7,601 bases of DNA, from the NCBI GenBank assembly GCA_910587195.1, contig CAJUKL010000072.1:1-7601 (forward strand). Reading direction: 5' to 3'. Positions 6,570 through 7,601 of this stretch are shown in pieces. Positions within the stretch are counted from its first letter, which is position 1. The number at the start of each line of letters is the position of its first letter. The notes beneath the pieces were generated by a model. That model did not search any database, was not told the origin of the DNA, and saw nothing but the letters and a program-made list of their open reading frames with translations. Source of the stretch: an uncultured Clostridia bacterium. GTDB taxonomy: Bacteria; Bacillota; Clostridia; Lachnospirales; Anaerotignaceae. The position numbers and the translations under genes were made by a program.

Positions 6570-7499
6570 ATGTTTTTTAGAAAAAAAGAAATCATAGATT
6601 ATCCAGAAAGACCGAAAGAAAAAAATTTATACCCCATTCTTCATATTGTAAAAAGTTTACAAGAATATCAAAAAGACCTTGTACAAAAAGAAGTTTCTTC
6701 TCTTTTTGAATTAAATACAATTACACGTCTTTTTCAGGATGTTTTAAAAGAAGCAGAAGATTTTCAAGTCAAATTAAATGAATTTGAACAAACTTTTTAT
6801 AATATCAATCAAACGTCACAAGGATTTGTAAGTGTAAAAGGTGATATTGCAGATTCTGTCGAACTTGCTCAGCAAGAAGTAGACAATTTAAAAAATATTT
6901 CTATTGATTTAGAGCAAAATTTTAGTGAAATGGGCAGTATTTTTACAAATTTAAAGCAGGATATTGAAAAAATAAGGCAATACATGGAAAAAATAGAAAA
7001 CATAGCAGACCAAACAAATATTTTAGCAATTAATGCTTCGATTGAGGCAGCAAGAGCAGGAGAACAAGGTAAGGGTTTTGCTGTTGTTGCCGCAGAAGTG
7101 CGAAAATTAGCAGATGGTATTAAAGGCCTTGCCATAGAAGTAGACAACAGTGTAAAAGCAGTAGAAAACAATACTCAACAATTAAATGACAATATTCAGA
7201 CTTCTCAAAAAACATTAAATGAAGGTACAACAAAAGTACAAAACACTTATGAAACATTTGACAAAATTACAGAGGCAGCAGAAGGTGCTAGTGCTGTACA
7301 GCAAGAAATTTCAGAAGTAATTGATACATCACAAGTAAATTTAAGAATTGTATGCAGTTTTTTTGATAAAATGAATGAAAAATACCAAGATGTAGAAAAA
7401 CATATTGAAACAGCCAGCAAGTTAGGCACTACAAAAAGTGCAGTTTTTGAAGATGTAGACCATATGCTCTCTCAAATTCCGCCGATTGTTGAAGAATAA
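6570..7499 (+). CDS. Soluble methyl-accepting chemotaxis protein (cytoplasmic receptor)
   Basis: A 309-residue, mostly alpha-helical protein. Residues 136-180 carry the highly conserved MCP hairpin tip: QTNILAINASIEAARAGE, then QGKGFAVVAAEVRKLA. This tip contacts the CheA kinase and the CheW adaptor in chemoreceptor arrays. Coiled coil runs before it (about 40-145) and after it (about 180-280). There is no transmembrane segment, no HAMP domain, no periplasmic ligand domain and no recognisable PAS or other sensor domain. The N-terminus (MFFRKKEIIDYPERPKEK) is short, charged and unassigned. The protein is much shorter than a typical 500-650 residue membrane MCP and has no C-terminal NWETF-like tether. 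The coupled upstream FIST protein is the obvious candidate for the missing sensor; this is inference from gene order. Methylation sites were not assigned. Confidence 0.93.
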   Translation: MFFRKKEIIDYPERPKEKNLYPILHIVKSLQEYQKDLVQKEVSSLFELNTITRLFQDVLKEAEDFQVKLNEFEQTFYNINQTSQGFVSVKGDIADSVELAQQEVDNLKNISIDLEQNFSEMGSIFTNLKQDIEKIRQYMEKIENIADQTNILAINASIEAARAGEQGKGFAVVAAEVRKLADGIKGLAIEVDNSVKAVENNTQQLNDNIQTSQKTLNEGTTKVQNTYETFDKITEAAEGASAVQQEISEVIDTSQVNLRIVCSFFDKMNEKYQDVEKHIETASKLGTTKSAVFEDVDHMLSQIPPIVEE

Positions 7500-7511
7500 A
7501 GTGACACTTTA
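7497..7511 (+). other. Palindrome across the MCP stop codon
   Basis: TAAAGTG (7497-7503) and CACTTTA (7505-7511) are perfect inverted repeats around a single A and include the MCP stop codon. As RNA it could form only a weak 5-bp stem with a 5-base loop, immediately followed by the 6-bp hairpin ctttct-tgaa-agaaag of the repeat element. No T-run follows, so it is a weak candidate for transcription termination. Confidence 0.35.
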
Positions 7512-7512
7512 C

Positions 7513-7601
7513 ACTTTCTTGAAAGAAAGCTTAGCAAAGAACTTTATGCAAAACTTCGTTTTGCTGCTGTATGTTGGACTTGAGTGGTCATTTTAGTTGA
7601 A
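7513..7601. repeat. Dispersed partial copy of the 171-bp element, cut by window edge
   Basis: Starting 14 bases after the MCP stop, this segment aligns in the same orientation with the hairpin half of the tandem units. It has ctttct-tgaa-agaaag (7514-7529), then agcaaagaacttt, then hairpin 2, gcaaaac-ttc-gttttgc (7548-7564), then gctgctgtatgttg and tagttgaa, which begins the next part of the unit. It shows that the element is dispersed as well as tandem. Confidence 0.85.

Noticed and set aside
6869..7429. Minus-strand open frames opposite the MCP gene (6869-7171, 7247-7429) and 5805-5993 opposite FIST
   Set aside because: They are antisense to genes with clear family motifs, and lack start signals and recognisable products.

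Overview
The window looks like chromosome of a low-GC, motile, anaerobic Gram-positive bacterium of the Clostridia (Lachnospiraceae-like gut or rumen relatives are plausible; the genus cannot be fixed from this sequence). The evidence is AT-rich codon use, purine-rich GGAGG-type ribosome binding sites, a secreted protein with S-layer homology (SLH) domains, and a clostridial-style FIST plus chemotaxis-receptor gene pair.

Layout. (1) Positions 4408 down to 1, minus strand: one uninterrupted reading frame of at least 1469 codons that runs off the left edge. It encodes a very large exported surface protein: signal peptide, three SLH domains for cell-wall anchoring, an Asn/Ser/Thr linker, a long beta-helix-like repeat region split by a Ser/Gly hinge, a stalk of about seven Ig-like domains, and the beginning of a Pro/Glu/Lys/Thr repeat tail. 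Many plus-strand open frames over this gene are antisense shadows. (2) 4409-5497: about 1.1 kb without a protein gene. It holds the SLH gene's leader (ribosome site, a 20-bp-spaced direct repeat, a strong 31-bp palindrome), a tandem array of a 171-bp noncoding repeat (one partial, three full, one degenerate remnant), an AT-rich stretch with a long inverted repeat, and a good sigma-A-type promoter. (3) 5498-7499, plus strand: a two-gene operon of a FIST-domain sensory protein and a soluble, membrane-free methyl-accepting chemotaxis protein. The second gene's Shine-Dalgarno site overlaps the first gene's stop codon. (4) 7513-7601: the left part of another copy of the 171-bp element, in the same orientation, cut by the window edge.

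The FIST and MCP proteins probably form one cytoplasmic sensory unit: FIST is a predicted small-ligand sensing domain and the MCP carries the signalling hairpin tip that contacts CheA/CheW. The SLH gene is transcribed away from them and has no visible functional tie. The least explained content is the 171-bp element. It carries two hairpins, one of which keeps its stem while its loop changes between copies, it has recently expanded in tandem, and it brackets the FIST-MCP operon.
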